64,000 nt of DNA, taken from positions 5,867,100 through 5,931,099 of the forward strand of contig NW_024044459.1 in NCBI RefSeq assembly GCF_014851395.1, in the 5' to 3' direction. Both the position numbers and the translations under genes were made by a program. This document shows positions 12,881-25,090 of this stretch, piece after piece (within the stretch, counting starts at the first letter, position 1; each line of letters starts with the position of its first letter). The notes beneath the pieces are model-generated. The model searched no databases. It was given only the letters and a program-made list of their open reading frames with translations, and had not been told where the DNA came from. This stretch comes from Micropterus salmoides (Eukaryota > Chordata > Actinopteri > Centrarchiformes > Centrarchidae).

Positions 12881-13420
12881 GTGGGCTTGGGATCTCATCA
12901 ACCGGTGGAGTGCCAATTCCAGGTAGGGAATGAGTCCTTATCCCAAGTGAAGGCGTTCAAGTACCTCGGAGTCTTGTTCACGAGTGAGGGGAGACTGGAG
13001 CAGGAGATGGGCCGGAGAATCGGAGCAGCGGGTGCGGTATTGCACTCGCTTTACCACACCGTTGTGACAAAAAGAGAGCTGAGCCGTAAGGCAAAGCTCT
13101 CGATCTACCGGTCAATTTTCGCTCCTACCCTCACCTATGCTCATGAAGGCTGGGTCATGACCGAAAGAACGAGATTGCAGGTACAAGCGGCCGAAATGGG
13201 TTTCCTCAGGCAGGTGACTGGTGTCTCCCTTAGAGATAGGGTGAGAAGCTCGGCCATCCGCGAGGAGCTCAGATTAGAGCCGCTGCTCCTTTGCGTTGAA
13301 AGTAGCCAGTCGAGGTGGTTTGGGCATCTGGTAAGGATGCCACCTGGATGTCTCCCTAGGGAGGTGTTCCAGGCATGTCCAGCTGGGAGGAGGCCTCGGG
13401 GAAGACCCAGGACTAGGTAG
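12881..13420 (+). pseudogene. LINE reverse transcriptase C-terminal fragment
   Basis: Encodes 'VKAFKYLGVLFTSEGR', 'KAKLSIYRSIFAPTLTYAHE' and 'GRRPRGRPRTR', the conserved C-terminal part of fish RTE-like LINE proteins. A TAG at 13418-13420 replaces a residue that is normally sense, and homologous coding sequence continues after it ('LAWERLGIPQSELV') to about 13550. Confidence 0.85.
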
Positions 13421-13679
13421 AGAGATTATATCTCCACGTTGGCCTGGGAACGCCTCGGGATCCCCCAGTCAGAGCTGGTTAATGTGGCTCGGGAAAGAGA
13501 AATTTGGGGTCCCCTGCTGGAGCAGCTGCCCCCACGACCTGATCCCGGATAAGCGGATGAAGATGGATGGATGGATGGATAACTAGGCTAAATGAGAGTG
13601 AATATTGGACTCACATTCATCAATTCACCAAAATCATGACTCCAAATGAATGCTAATGTCGCTCTGTACTGCTGAATGT

Positions 13680-13980
13680 CTATCGTTATTGTGTTGACGT
13701 GTTGTGTTCAGGCCCACAAGTGGCAAAAAACTTCATTACTGATTAATGAAACAGAGTATGATGATGTACAAGTTTGGCAATGTTGGAACTAGAAATCCTT
13801 TCTACATTGCAGTTTCTTTGTTTTTTCCCCCACATTAGCTGCATAGCATTAAAGGTCCCCAGAGAATAATACTTAATGAGTTTGGTGGCCCTCTTACTTT
13901 TCCACTAGTGCCAGAAGAGGGTTCAAGCACCACTGTGCCTAATTATAGCCTCACACCATGGCTATAGACTCTTATTTTCT
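13680..13980. repeat. Copy of the dispersed 'caccactgtgcct' repeat
   Basis: Shares 'gtccccagagaataat', 'tttggtggccctcttacttttcc', 'aagcaccactgtgcct' and 'atggctatagactctta' with the copies near 4.1, 25.0, 39.3 and 61.8 kb. Partly degraded. Confidence 0.55.
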
Positions 13981-13985
13981 CTTTC

Positions 13986-14990
13986 TTAAAACTAAATTTC
14001 CAAAGGTATACAAACATCTTTAAATCTTCATCACATCTGCTTTGTTTACCACAACCCATATGTGAAGTGGGTAAAACTTTATAGATGTACTTAATTTCAA
14101 CAATAAATTTTTCTCTACAGGTATGTCTCCTGCAATCAAGCACTGACAATTTTAACGAGGATAACATCTGGATAAATGAATGCAATGAAAATCAAACGGT
14201 TCACTCTCAGGCCTCTAAGAGAGTATTAGTGAAATGCAAGTGAACAAAGGGCATTGTCTCTTTGATCGTCACTGGCACATCTATTATGTTGCATGCCCTA
14301 ATGAACTGATCGCAACAGCTGTTTCAGACATTAACATTACACCAAAGCGTGACTGTAGCAGACAGACTACATATCCGCTCTCCCAGTGGCGTAATGCCTG
14401 ACGTATGCACACTGCAGATATGGATCAGCTACAGAGCAATTGAGTCTTATCAGTTTCCTGTTTCTTTATCAAGGTCCTGCGCTAATGGATGTTGGGCAGG
14501 TCTTGCAAGCGGCTATTGTTATGCACATTTAATTTTGGAACTGTGAAAATGATCATTTGTCTGAGAGCAATATTCAGAGCCATGGATGTAAAAAACTGTT
14601 ACTGGTCGGTATAAAGTGCACTGTTCACATGATCCACAGTACAGCTAAAGCATTCACCTATCTTACTTCCAATAATACTGAAGCATACAGTTTTGACCAA
14701 AAATATAATTAGTAAATTCTATGTTTAATATTTAAAGATAAATTAATGTTGTTCAGTATTTTTTTGCTAATACAGTACAGCCTGGATAGCAGTCGTAAAA
14801 AAAGAACAAATACAGTTGACTTGTAGTCACCCATTTTTCAGCAGTTCTACTAAAAGGTGATGTACCCAGCATTTACACTGAGGTCTAATAGAGACAAACA
14901 ATATTTTAACTACATAAATATCTGATGCCGTTACATGTTTCAGTCTTCTCTATGTGCACATTTTTATCTTCAAATGTGTATATGTGTATA
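13986..14990. other. Non-genic stretch, nothing recognised
   Basis: Intergenic DNA with short overlapping frames on both strands; no supported feature. Confidence 0.5.
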
Positions 14991-14994
14991 TATG

Positions 14995-15370
14995 CAGTAT
15001 ACTGTGCAAAAAGCTGTTTTAGGCACATGTGGACAAATGCTGTGAAGTAAGTATGCTTTCAAAAAATAGACGTGTCGATAGATTATTTTTATCAATTAAC
15101 AAAATGCAAAGTGAGTGAAAAGAAGAAATTTAAATCAATGTTTTGTGTGACCACCCTTTGCTCTCAAAACAGCATCAATTCTCCTAGGTACACTTACACA
15201 AAGTTTTTGAAGGAACTCGGCAGGTAGGTCCAAAACACCAGCAGCCAATAGCTGAGTCACTTGGCCCTCTTTATATTTATTATTTATTTATACAATCTAT
15301 TAACATGTCTATTTTTGAAAACATTCTTTACAGCATTTTTTCCACGTCTGACTTTTTTCACAGTACTGTA
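14995..15370. mobile_element. Tc1/mariner-type MITE with about 70-bp inverted ends
   Basis: The left end (CAGTATACTGTGCAAAAAG, then 'aatgctgtgaagtaagtatg', then 'tttcaaaaaatagac') is mirrored by the right end, read inward (CAGTACTGTG, then 'aatgctgtaaagaatg', then 'tttcaaaaatagac'). The interior keeps 'gtgtgaccaccctttgc' and 'agcatcaattctcctaggta', which I recognise from a frequent fish Tc1-like element. No transposase survives. The outer boundary is uncertain by a few bases because the left TIR has a TA insertion. Confidence 0.7.
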
Positions 15371-15381
15371 GGCTGCTGAGC

Positions 15382-16333
15382 CTGTGGGGAAGTTGAGCCA
15401 CCACTTGTTTCTCAGCAACCATAGACAACAATGGTCATGTGAAAACACATTTTTGAAGAGTCATCCATTTTACTCTCCCTGTGATGAAGAAATGCCCATG
15501 GAATGGAATGGAATAAGTGATAAGCACATTTAAGATCAAAACTTTGCCGTTCAAAGTGATTTTTTTATGTTCAAGGAGTTAGTCTTATTCTTGTGTCTGA
15601 ACAACTGTAGACAGGTTTGAGAAAATCATACGCATGTGTTAGTGCTTTAGGAAGTTACAATAGGAGGCTATACTGTTAGCATGACTTTACCCTTAAACGG
15701 CTGGATGACACAATTTTGTTAAAATGGCGGGGATGGGGTAATTTGAGCCAAAAGACCTGAGGGAAGATGAGCCAGATATTTAACTGTAATTTTACATTGC
15801 ATTCTTATGCATCAGTGAAATGATGTGACATCATGCATTTTAGAGCAGAAACCATCATGTCATGCTTCTATAAATGGAACCCAGACAGGCTTTAACTCCT
15901 ATTGTGGGTTTGGACAGAGAAGTGGGAGAGGTAAAAAAAATGGGAAGTCCATTCACCAGGTGGCACGGGCCATGTCGATAAACAGGATGACTTTAAAGCG
16001 ATACACTGATATGAAACAACCAGGAGACATAGCTGCAATGTTTCACTATCTAAGTGCAATTAAATGTTGGGACCTGGCGTTTGAGTTTGCACGATGAAAT
16101 GACATTGATGTCCAAGACGCCCATGTGTCTCAACTTATCCTTTCCAGTGCACTTTATTTTTTGGAAAGCCATATATTGAAAACAGTTTATTTTAGATCCA
16201 TATTGATTATCCCCAGGGATGCACCACATCCTAAAATATATGTACATATTTTAGTTGGAGACATTACTGTCATGTCCTCACTTCAAAGACACCTCAAGTA
16301 AAAACTGACTCAACTCACTCAGCTCTCCCCTAT
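15382..16333 (+). mobile_element. Remnant of a pogo/Tigger-like DNA transposon
   Basis: The left end ('tgtggggaagttgagcca') and the right end, read inward ('ataggggagagctgagtgag', then 'ttgagtcag'), are diverged inverted termini. The interior contains an open frame with a psq-type helix-turn-helix (next entry). Most of a pogo transposase, including the DDE core, is missing. The element lies directly against copy A of the TTAA element. The boundaries are approximate. Confidence 0.55.
15825..16097 (+). pseudogene. Pogo-like transposase N-terminal fragment (psq helix-turn-helix)
   Basis: The frame contains 'GKSIHQVARAMSINRMTLKRY', the pattern of the psq/CENP-B-type DNA-binding helix-turn-helix of pogo transposases. 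It is followed by 'AMFHYLSAIKCWDLAFEFA', which fits the 'MF-GLS---LAYEFA' block that follows in full transposases. The usual intervening residues are shortened. A TGA at 16095 ends the frame, although sequence just beyond still reads like transposase in another frame. No catalytic domain remains. I take it as a decayed transposon gene. Confidence 0.55.
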
Positions 16334-16336
16334 GCT

Positions 16337-17906
16337 TTAAAGAGGTGGTATTATGCTTTTTGGCTTTTCCCCTCTCCTTTATTGAGATATCTCTTTTTTG
16401 TGCATGTAATAGGTTTGCAAAGTGAAAAGTCCAGCCCAAACGGAGTTCCCATCTCCCAGCAGCTCGTTTGTAGTCCAGCCGTTTCCCTTACTTCCCTGTG
16501 ATGTCACAAGGAAAACGTGTTATAAAGCTTGCCAAGCAGAGAGTGGGGTCAGGCACGCCCTCAAACCAAGCTAGTGTGAGCGGAGGCCCTTTGGCTCGAC
16601 TTGCCTTTGTTTGGTTTTCCATTGTAGAAATGCTGTACCTGTACCTGCTTCAAGGTACATTTTTTCGTATCAACTCACCTCCGTCGAGGTTCCAAGCGAG
16701 CTTAGGGATACTAAAATGTAACTAGAATACACGACAGACTGCTGATTGGTTAGAGAGAATATTCACTATTCACTGCATCACCATTGCTGGACCAGACTGA
16801 GGCCAGCCACAGAAAGTTTTATATTTTACAGTTTCGTGTGGAATTTCATCACTAAATCCACTTCTGAGAAGTTTTGAGGCGAGAAATCAGCTGTTTAGAT
16901 TTCGAATATTGACAGTTTTACGAGAAGTGATGGCTGAACAAAAATGTGCTTGAATATTTTTGGAGTTGAGGAGCTCACAGAGCCCTCTGCTCCCACCGTC
17001 ACACAGACCTCTGCAGCAACAACAGCAGAGGAAAACACAGCTGGAAGGTTTTCATACCGATTGCTGGTGTGTGTATCAAGTCGCTGCAGTTGTGTGTGGC
17101 GTCGTTATGACAACAAGCTACGTACTATCTCTGGGTACTATCTGCAATGGAAAACGGAGCAGGGCCGAGTAGAGTCGAGTCTATCGATTTGCGCTATGGT
17201 GGCATTTTTCGGCAAGGCAGCATAGATCGTCAGAACACCGGCAACAGTTCATAGTTTAGTCCTAAAAGACGATGCAACTCCGACTCTGTTTGGGCCTGGA
17301 AATTCACAATCACAACCTGTAACTGTAATTATGCTTTATTGGTTGTGAATTATATTTAAAATAAACATGGCAATTTCACTTCACAGACTGTTCAAGTGCG
17401 GAGTTGTTGTAAACGTTGGCTAACACAGCTAAAGTTATAGCTATAATGCTAATGTTACACCTGATGTGAAAGCTACTGAGCAAACGTTCAAATTGTTTGG
17501 CCAATTTTTATGTAAATTTTTTTAGTGGTTTATGGTAAGATGTGGAACAATGATGTTGTGTGGTTGTGGACTTGTGAGTAACTTCTACCATCTGCTAGGT
17601 TACGGTCGCAGTCTGAAGCGGCTTTGATTTGGAAACACTACCTTGTTTCTTACGACCCGCCCTTCTCTGCTTCTGATTGGCTAGTAGTCCTTACGTGGGA
17701 ACAGCACATGTGCAACTCCCAAAAAAAATTTTGTACAAGTAAGATGCGTCACTCTGTAGCTCAAGAGCGGATCGTACAACACAGGGTGAAAAGAGGAGCT
17801 GCAGCAATGTGCAGTATAAGAAAAATATGGTGTTTTTTGAAAATTAAACCATGTAAATCTGTTCTGGATTTTGAACATGAAAATGAGCATAATACCACCT
17901 CTTTAA
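16337..17906. mobile_element. TTAA-flanked DNA transposon, copy A
   Basis: The element (16341-17902) starts AGAGGTGGTATTATGC and ends with the exact reverse complement, a perfect 16-bp terminal inverted repeat. TTAA stands on each side (16337-16340 and 17903-17906), so the target site is TTAA, or TA if the termini are read two bases longer. It carries no transposase. The interior includes 'gtcaggcacgccctcaaacc' (16548) and 'aaccaatcagc'-like blocks. A second copy lies in opposite orientation at 46520-47979. Copy A holds an extra block of roughly 175 bp (about 17155-17320) and a duplicated 'gtactatct' not present in copy B. I recognise this as an abundant fish MITE; the superfamily (piggyBac-like by its TTAA site) is inferred. 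Confidence 0.85.
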
Positions 17907-20900
17907 AATAAGTCCTTGCCAGATCATCAGACTGCATCTGAAACCTCCTAACCCTCACATCTTACATCGTCGAAATCGATGTTTGACCATTTCTGCAAAT
18001 TTCTGAAACTGATAATCCGAATAACATGTTCAGCTCGTGCAGAAATTGATCGGGTGTGCTGAGGTGAATTTCTCTCTCAGCTCTCTTTCAGTTTTCACAC
18101 ATCTATGGCACTTTTCATGTGAACAACGAAGTGCAACACCATAAATTCCCTCAAAGAGAGACTTATCCCCATTTGTGCTATGCATTGTGCCTCTCCCTGT
18201 GACAGCAGGCTTTTCACTCTGCCTTCATATGTGGTCGTTCAGCAATAAATAGTTGTGCCTTTTAGACGTTTTCAGATGACACTAGTTAGACTGGAGCATA
18301 ATGAACTCTTTAATACCCCCATAGCAGGCTGTGTGCTTGTTGAGAGGCTGGTTCATTTTCCAAGTGTTTAACTGCACGCTCCTCACTGCATTGCATCATA
18401 TGTTGTTGTGTTTAAGTAGATAGTCCTCAGAGTGGCAAATTCTTTTCCAGGGTTTTCACTCATCACAGAATGTTTTACTGTAACAGTACAAAAGGACATG
18501 TTTGTGCTTTGGAACATTTTAGAGTGTTTCAGCGTAGTAGGACAAGAGTGCACAGTGCCTGTTTCCTTCCTTTCTGTCATGTTGTTTTTCATCCTCTGCT
18601 GCATAGTTTTAACAAGCTCACATTTCATTCAGATACATTTCACTTCATTTCTCTTGAGAGATAAATATTTCTGTCTATCTCTATCATGCCCCACTCACAG
18701 TTAACAAAGGTCTTCCGTACTGTAAATATTGCAAGTGTGTGCACAAAGGACACCCAAATTCATTGTTTTGCTCAGTGCAAATTGCACTGCATAGCAATCT
18801 TCTGGCTGTCGAACCCATTTGTGAAAATGACAAATATTCTTGTGTCCGAGGCATCACTTATTGGCTGGTGTGTGTTGTGTTGTTGGCTGAAGTACTGCAC
18901 AGCAACAATCTCACTTTGCACTATCAGTGATTTACAGTCTGGAGTCCATTCAGTCTGACATAGTCTTCAAAATTCAAGTCCATACTTAACCCAAGGCTTG
19001 AACTCACTGTCCTGTTACACATTATCTTTCTGCCACATTATACCAGCCGAGCACTTTGATCTGTATTGTAACATTGGTGTTCACCTGAAGTATCTCTTAA
19101 GCCCTCTTTGGACGCTTATAATTATGTTATCATCGAGAGAGAGCACTTGACCAGCAGATAGTGTCCACCCTTTGCACTCCAGCAACATCCATTCATTACA
19201 TCATACATGTATTGCACATTGTTAAAACCAAGTCATGGTGTTTCCCTGCCTTTCACCCAATATGTGCTGAGACAGGCTGTTTAACTCTCCCTATAAAATA
19301 ATCTCTGTGGGAGAAAACGGTGAATTCCACGGCACCTACCATGTCATAACATCAGTCAATACAAGTACCATCCAATTTTAACTTTATACACCAAGGTCAA
19401 AGCGGGAATCCCATAACCTAGATGGCCATCAATAGGCTGAACATTTTTGTAAGCTGACACGGGGGGTTTTACAATCCAGCGCGGTTACAAAATTACACAA
19501 ACTGATGTCAAACCACAAAAATAAGCAGGCAACCACATAAATACAATAATGAATTGATGTATAAATAGGAATTGAGGTATTGTTTTCTAGGCCAGCACTT
19601 CCTCCCTCTCTGGGCCGTGGATCAGCTGCACCTGCAGGGTAGGAGACATGAGGAGAGGGATACTTCCTGCTTTCTTACAGTGCAGACGCTTTGCTGCTTG
19701 CTCTCGCTTCTGCATGAAATCTTTTGCTGATATTCGTTGTTTTTTTCGAACATCGACTGGATACCAATAAATCATTGGGATGGTAATATATTCAGATAAA
19801 ATAGGCTTTTGGCATATTTTCAACACTTTTTTGACCTCCTCGGTACTACGCAGGTGTGGCTTACCAACAGCACAAGCCTGTACGGCAGTGACTGGAGACG
19901 TACCTAGCTTCAGCTAATTAGCAGCAAGATGCTGCACTTCTCCACGGACGACTAAGAAAAACCTCTACAGAAAATTGCAGTGCTGGAAACCAAAATCCAC
20001 CGGTTACAAGTGATCTGGGAAATTAATAGACAACGAGGGAACGACAGTACTTTAACATGTACTCAAAACAGTGGTATCATCCAGAGGGCCTTTTCAGTCT
20101 TTTTCTTAGTAGGACACAGCTATGGACAGCTGCAAAAGGGAGAGATAGCACAAAACCTCCACAACAACCAGGTGTACAGCAGAACCAATCTCTCTGATGT
20201 TATAACAGCGCCGCTAGAGCTTGCAACAACAACAACAACAAGTTTTGTTTGCTTGAGCGGCAGAGACACAGAGTCTGCCAGCTAACTTTAACCAGAGCCC
20301 TTTAAAGAGAGAGTCGCGTCATCTCCGTTCACTCCAATGGACCAGTTTTTCACAGCAATGGCGGATCATGGAGCGTGTGAATAGTTCCCGGAAGTTAGCA
20401 TCAAATGCTAGGATCAAGTGCTAGCATCGCAGCAGAACTGCAATAGAAAATGCTTTTGGGAAGGTAAGACGTGCAAAAAATGAGATTATTAGCATAACTG
20501 AATCAAGTTAACATGTGCATTAAAGCATGTTGGTGGATCCCCCCCCCCCTAAATTAGAAGATTTACGGACATTAATGGTTAACTAATTAAGAAATAAATT
20601 ATGATACTGGCAATGGATAAAGTTAGCAGCACACAATATAAACAGGGGCAGCCAATTAATTTATTTTAAAATACGTATTTTTTGGGGGGTGGTATTTAAT
20701 TTTATTTAAATATATTAGTGGTGCATGTATGAATAAAATATTTCAAAACGTTATTTATTTTTATAAAACAATCTTCATAGTAAACATTAGTTATATTAGA
20801 GCAGTAGACTCTGCATGGTGGAGGAGCAGTGATGCTAAAGAGTACTGAGTGGACCATGGTGAGATAGAAAACAACACGATTGTAAATGCCTATTATTGTA

Positions 20901-23840
20901 TACCATTTATAAGAAATCATACTCAAAATGTTATATTATTTTCTTTCCCTTCTCTCAGTGTCTGCATCCCTTCTTAGTCTCTATATTCCTTCTTTCCTCA
21001 GTCTCTGAAACTGATGCAAGTAGAAGACATGGCTCTGTTTATGTAATATTTATATACAATACTTTTTAAGAGTTAATACTTATTACACCTATTACACTTT
21101 TAAAAGTATAGCTTTGATCAGCAGCTAGGACTTTTTGGTCCTGACAAACTGGTCTGCCTCAAAATGTCCCTGCAGAGAGACTTGAGCTTATTTTCCACAA
21201 ACAATTCTGGTTTATTTACCCACATTAATACATCATAGTGGTTGAATGCACGATACTGGTGAACACTCACTTCTTACTGGATATGTTTACTCTAATTACA
21301 TAATTACTTTGTACAAATTCATATCACATCATCATCAAAGTTCCTGTGTGTGAGACCTCTTTGAAAAAATAAAAATATTCTAGTAACTGATGCCAACATC
21401 AGCAGCAAAAGCTGTTGATAAAATTCCAAAACTTAACAATGCATAACTTTCTCAATCAAACCTGCCAGGTCAACCCAGGTCCAGTTGCTCCCGATTCCAC
21501 TTTTCTTGGATAACCATGACCTGGATGAATCTTTACAGATGTGAAGGTTTGTATAACCCTTTCTCTCTTATGTTCTACCTCTTTCAGCACAAGTATCACA
21601 GGGGGTTCAGTGGAGCCTGAAGATTATCTGCAGTGATGTTTTTAATAAACCAAACATTAAGCCAGTGATGTGTTCTTTCTTTGTGGAAAAAATACCTCAC
21701 ATATTATTTTGTTGTTAGCTGATTGATTGTAAGGTTGCTCCTGTTTACCTGAATCATCCATTTTTTCTTCCTCTCCATATCAGCTGGGAAACCATACCTT
21801 CGTACTCCTTTTTCTGACCGACTGCAGCAGCATCTCCACACAGCACAATAAACCGTGTTGTAGTACATTTTAAGACAGGCACAAACCACTTAACATGCTG
21901 ATTTCTGAGTTTATTGGAGATTTATTACATTAATATATGAAAATCATTGATAGTCACCTGTCTATTCTATCTGAAGTCATAAAGATTACATCAGTCATTA
22001 AGAGAAGTAATCCTGGTATCATGGGATTACTAAAAGGAATGTTCAGATCTGAATTTTAAACGTGTTTTCAAGAGGAACACTTTCCAATGTAAGGTTAGCC
22101 AAAAAAAGGCAACAAGGTAGGTGATTGTAGCTGTGATTGTCAAAAATATATGTCCTCCTTTTTAAAAAATAGTAATGTAACTTCATCCAGGTGTCAGTGT
22201 GCTGTACAAATATTGTAAATCAACGCTATCATTCTATAAATTACAAAAAAATAGCTTAAAATCGCCGTTTTGCCATTTTTCTCGTTCATTTTCAATAGCC
22301 CACCTAGGACTTCTGGAAACTACCTGCGGTCTCCATGAACCATGTGACGATCAAGCATTTTGGACCCCTCTTTAAATGGCTCTGACTTTAACAAGCAACA
22401 AACGCAACTAAGTAGCTTAGCACTAAGTAGCTAACTCTGAGGAGAACAGACAAGTGGCACAGCAAAAGACTGCAATAGGAAACCACATTTCTTCACTGCT
22501 TGGCTAATCCACAACGGAACTGCTGGCTACAAGTAGCACGTCAAATCAACTTCTTTTCCTCTACGGAGTGGCAACGTAACTTAATTGTGCATAGCATAGC
22601 TTAACACTGTACTTGCCTAAGCACAGGACTATTTGGCTTTGTTCATGTACATGTATTGATTTAATTTGTTGTAATTGTATTGTTCAAATTTTCTCTTCTT
22701 TAAAGCAACATTATAAGATGTGTTCTTTTGTGTCGGATTTGGTGTAATTCCCCACTGCTGTAAATAAGAAGAGCTGTACAAGTGCATTTCATATGATTGC
22801 ATTACGATAAATAACTAGCAAGTCGCCAACTTTGCTAACAGCTAAACATCAAGCAGGTGCGACAACAAGACACAGCAATATTACTGATTTGTCCCACAGA
22901 AAGAATGCCTGCTCGGCGTCTGTCTCGGCAGCCTTTTATTTCACGAAGCTCTTGCCAACATCCAATTCTTTTTCTCTTCTTTGCTTCCACTGTCAACATC
23001 CTCTGGCATTAAATAACATTATGTCCACAGGCTGCTGAGCCTTGTTATTTTGCCCCTTTCATCCGGCTCCAGTGTCGAGCTCTCCACCAGCAGCAGCATA
23101 ATGTTGCTTGAAACCTGGGTGGCAAGATAACCTAACAAAGCGAGACAGCAACCGACGCAAGAGCACTCACAGTAATGTTACCTATGTGCGAGTGCATCAT
23201 CTAGTAAGTTTGCGAACATCAACTTTAGCTTCTAGCTAAAAATCTCAAGTCCGTCTGTGAAACCTCTGGCTGATTTAGCTTGAGTCAACAACTTCGCTAC
23301 CACAGACAAACATCAACCAAGCGCAACTACACAAGACACAGCAAGCCATGCCAACAAGTAAAAGCCAGTCTAATATTTACTCTCTGCCTTTCTTCTCCTG
23401 ACAACATCTTCATCAGTCTCTTCGCAGCCTCTGACATGATATCCATACTAATAATACAGAGCTAGCTTCTTCCAAATAACTTACATTGTAGATTCTATAC
23501 TTTTTGCTTCTTCTTATAGCTCGCTTGCTGAAGAGTTTTGTTGTGTTGTGGTGCAGTAAAGCATTACGCTGTTCTTGCAATAGAAATCCTGCCCAGGATT
23601 TCAGTCTTACGTAGTGCCATAGAAAGCTCCCACAGCCCAAAGAGGCAATAATAGTGACCAGAGGATAATTGGGACAATTTTGTGTCTGATTTTCCCGTCG
23701 CAACAAAAGCGGGGAGTTTCCTAGCCAAGGCTGGTTGGAACAGATTATCGGCCCAAATGATCCTGTAGTGTGAGGAGTTTACAGAACTAATCATAAGGTT
23801 ACACCTGATTTTGAATTGTAAATTTCAAACATGTTTGATA
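17907..23840. other. Long non-genic stretch
   Basis: No gene found. The region near 19590-20300 has two open frames on opposite strands (79 and 101 codons); the plus-strand frame includes 'VLETKIHRLQVIWEINRQRG' in extended reading. I suspect an unclassified fish repeat but cannot name it. A short block at 21470-21540 repeats the 'gtccagttgc...ggataaccatgacc' module seen at 27.1 kb. The remainder is AT-rich intergenic sequence with a poly-C run at about 20540. Confidence 0.5.
20223..20241. repeat. (CAA)n microsatellite
   Basis: About six CAA triplets in a row. Confidence 0.9.
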
Positions 23841-24266
23841 TGACCGAAAAAAATCAGAGGTCTTTACACTGGCGTCCTCTATGTCAAAGAATTGATTTTA
23901 AAAATACTGCCGTTGGTTTATAAAGTACTGAATGGTATACGGCCAAAATATCTTTCTAATATGTTTCTTATCTTCTGCTACATTCAGAAAAAAACTCTCA
24001 GAAATATGCAGCTTTGCTGAAACTCAGATATTTTAAATCAAGCCTGTGTACCGCTGCCATTTATTAAATCAAATTTGAGTCTTTCGATTAATATCTTACA
24101 CTGCACTGTAATTTTACTCTCCTGTATTTTTACTTTCTATTTAACTTTTTAATTGAGTTAAAATATATTTTTATGTTGCTTTTATGTTTTATGTAAAGCA
24201 CATTGAATTGCCAGGTTGTTAAAATGTGCTATACAAATAAACTTGCCTTGCCTTGCATTGCCTAGC
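23841..24266 (+). mobile_element. L2-like LINE 3' end
   Basis: The first part still reads as the C-terminal reverse transcriptase region of L2-type LINEs in shifted frames ('RSLHWRPLCQRIDFK', then 'VYKVLNG'-like and 'PKYLSNM'-like blocks). The 3' end has the typical 'gtaaagcacattgaattgcc...tgtgctatacaaataaa' followed by a short (CCTTG)n tail at 24244-24263. It is 5'-truncated and non-functional. Confidence 0.75.
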
Positions 24267-24964
24267 TGTAAGGGGGGTGGGCGGTGGAGGTAGACTGAAC
24301 AGGACAAAGGGACTGAGGGTCAGAACAATGGTAAGGCCTTGTCGTGGAACTGGATCGAGACAGAGTGTCTGCAGGGCCGCCAGCCGCCCAGCCCCAGAAG
24401 GAACCTCCAGCGCCACACAGGAAAGGGCTTTCTCTAGAGCTGCCTAACAAACACAAATACTTAGACAACATACAGACACACACTGATACAGACAAATGTG
24501 AACAATGGAGGCCCCCATCCTGACCAAGCCCTGGACCTGACTCTGCTGTAACTCCAGGGACTCATCTCACACAAACTCAAGAACAGACTGTTCCGTCAGG
24601 GAGACAGAGTTTCAAAGACAGAGGTTACTAAAGGTCAGAACATTTTGTTGAAGATTCAGCCCTTGGGCTTACTCATTGTCTGCTTACATAGCACTAATTC
24701 GCCAAGGTGGTCAGATTAATACCAGATTGGTTTCTGTCGCTTATCTCAAGTACAAGTAAAACAACACTTGAAATATGAGGCTGCACAGCCAGTATGACCT
24801 CGAGCTGGTGATCATCACAAGGCATCGCTATCAGTTATCGACAAACTGTTACAAGTCATGCTTCATTTAAAGCTGGAGAGCAAGTGTTCTCTGACATAGC
24901 ACTCTGTATTCAAAGCCATTTATGGTTTTCACTGGAAACAGGCTTGCTGTCAGTAAAAAAAAAG
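24267..24964. other. Non-genic stretch, nothing recognised
   Basis: Locally GC-richer around 24270-24430, with overlapping frames on both strands but no domain. Confidence 0.5.
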
Positions 24965-25090
24965 TAAATTTATTGTGTGTGCACTGGCAAATTTTGCACA
25001 GACATTCATGGTCCCCAGAGGATAAATCATGTCTGACTAAGTAGCCTACAGCCTCACAGAGCTGCTGGCTGTAGACTCTTACCTAAGTAT
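24965..25090. repeat. Short copy of the dispersed 'ttcatggtccccagagga' repeat
   Basis: Holds 'acattcatggtccccagagg', 'cagcctcacagagctgctgg' and 'ctgtagactctta', all shared with copies elsewhere in the window. An internal deletion joins the two halves. Confidence 0.6.

Larger units (their letters stand above)
12062..13589 (+). mobile_element. 5'-truncated RTE-like LINE with 11-bp target duplication
   Basis: The direct repeat ATAACTAGGCT occurs at 12062-12072 and 13579-13589 and brackets the insertion. The body (about 12073-13578) encodes a non-LTR reverse transcriptase in broken frames: 'HSGKAPGIDE' near 12260, 'FKKGDQRVYANYRG' near 12412-12453, the first catalytic aspartate box 'CFVDLERAYDRVP' at 12643, and the C-terminal part 'FKYLGVLFTSEGR...RRPRGRPRTR' at 12957-13420. 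It ends in a (GGAT)n tail at 13563-13582, which is how RTE-type LINEs usually end. The second catalytic box (Y/F-A-D-D) is absent because 'IFMDRF' at 12868 jumps directly to the sequence before 'QVGNESLSQVKAFKYLG'. Stops also interrupt at 12176 and 13418, and a frameshift lies near 12550. It is a dead copy. Clade assignment is by eye. Confidence 0.9.

Noticed and set aside
19587..20285. Pair of open frames that looked like a transposon protein
   Set aside because: They are on opposite strands and I could not match either to a family, so I describe the area only as non-genic with a suspected repeat.
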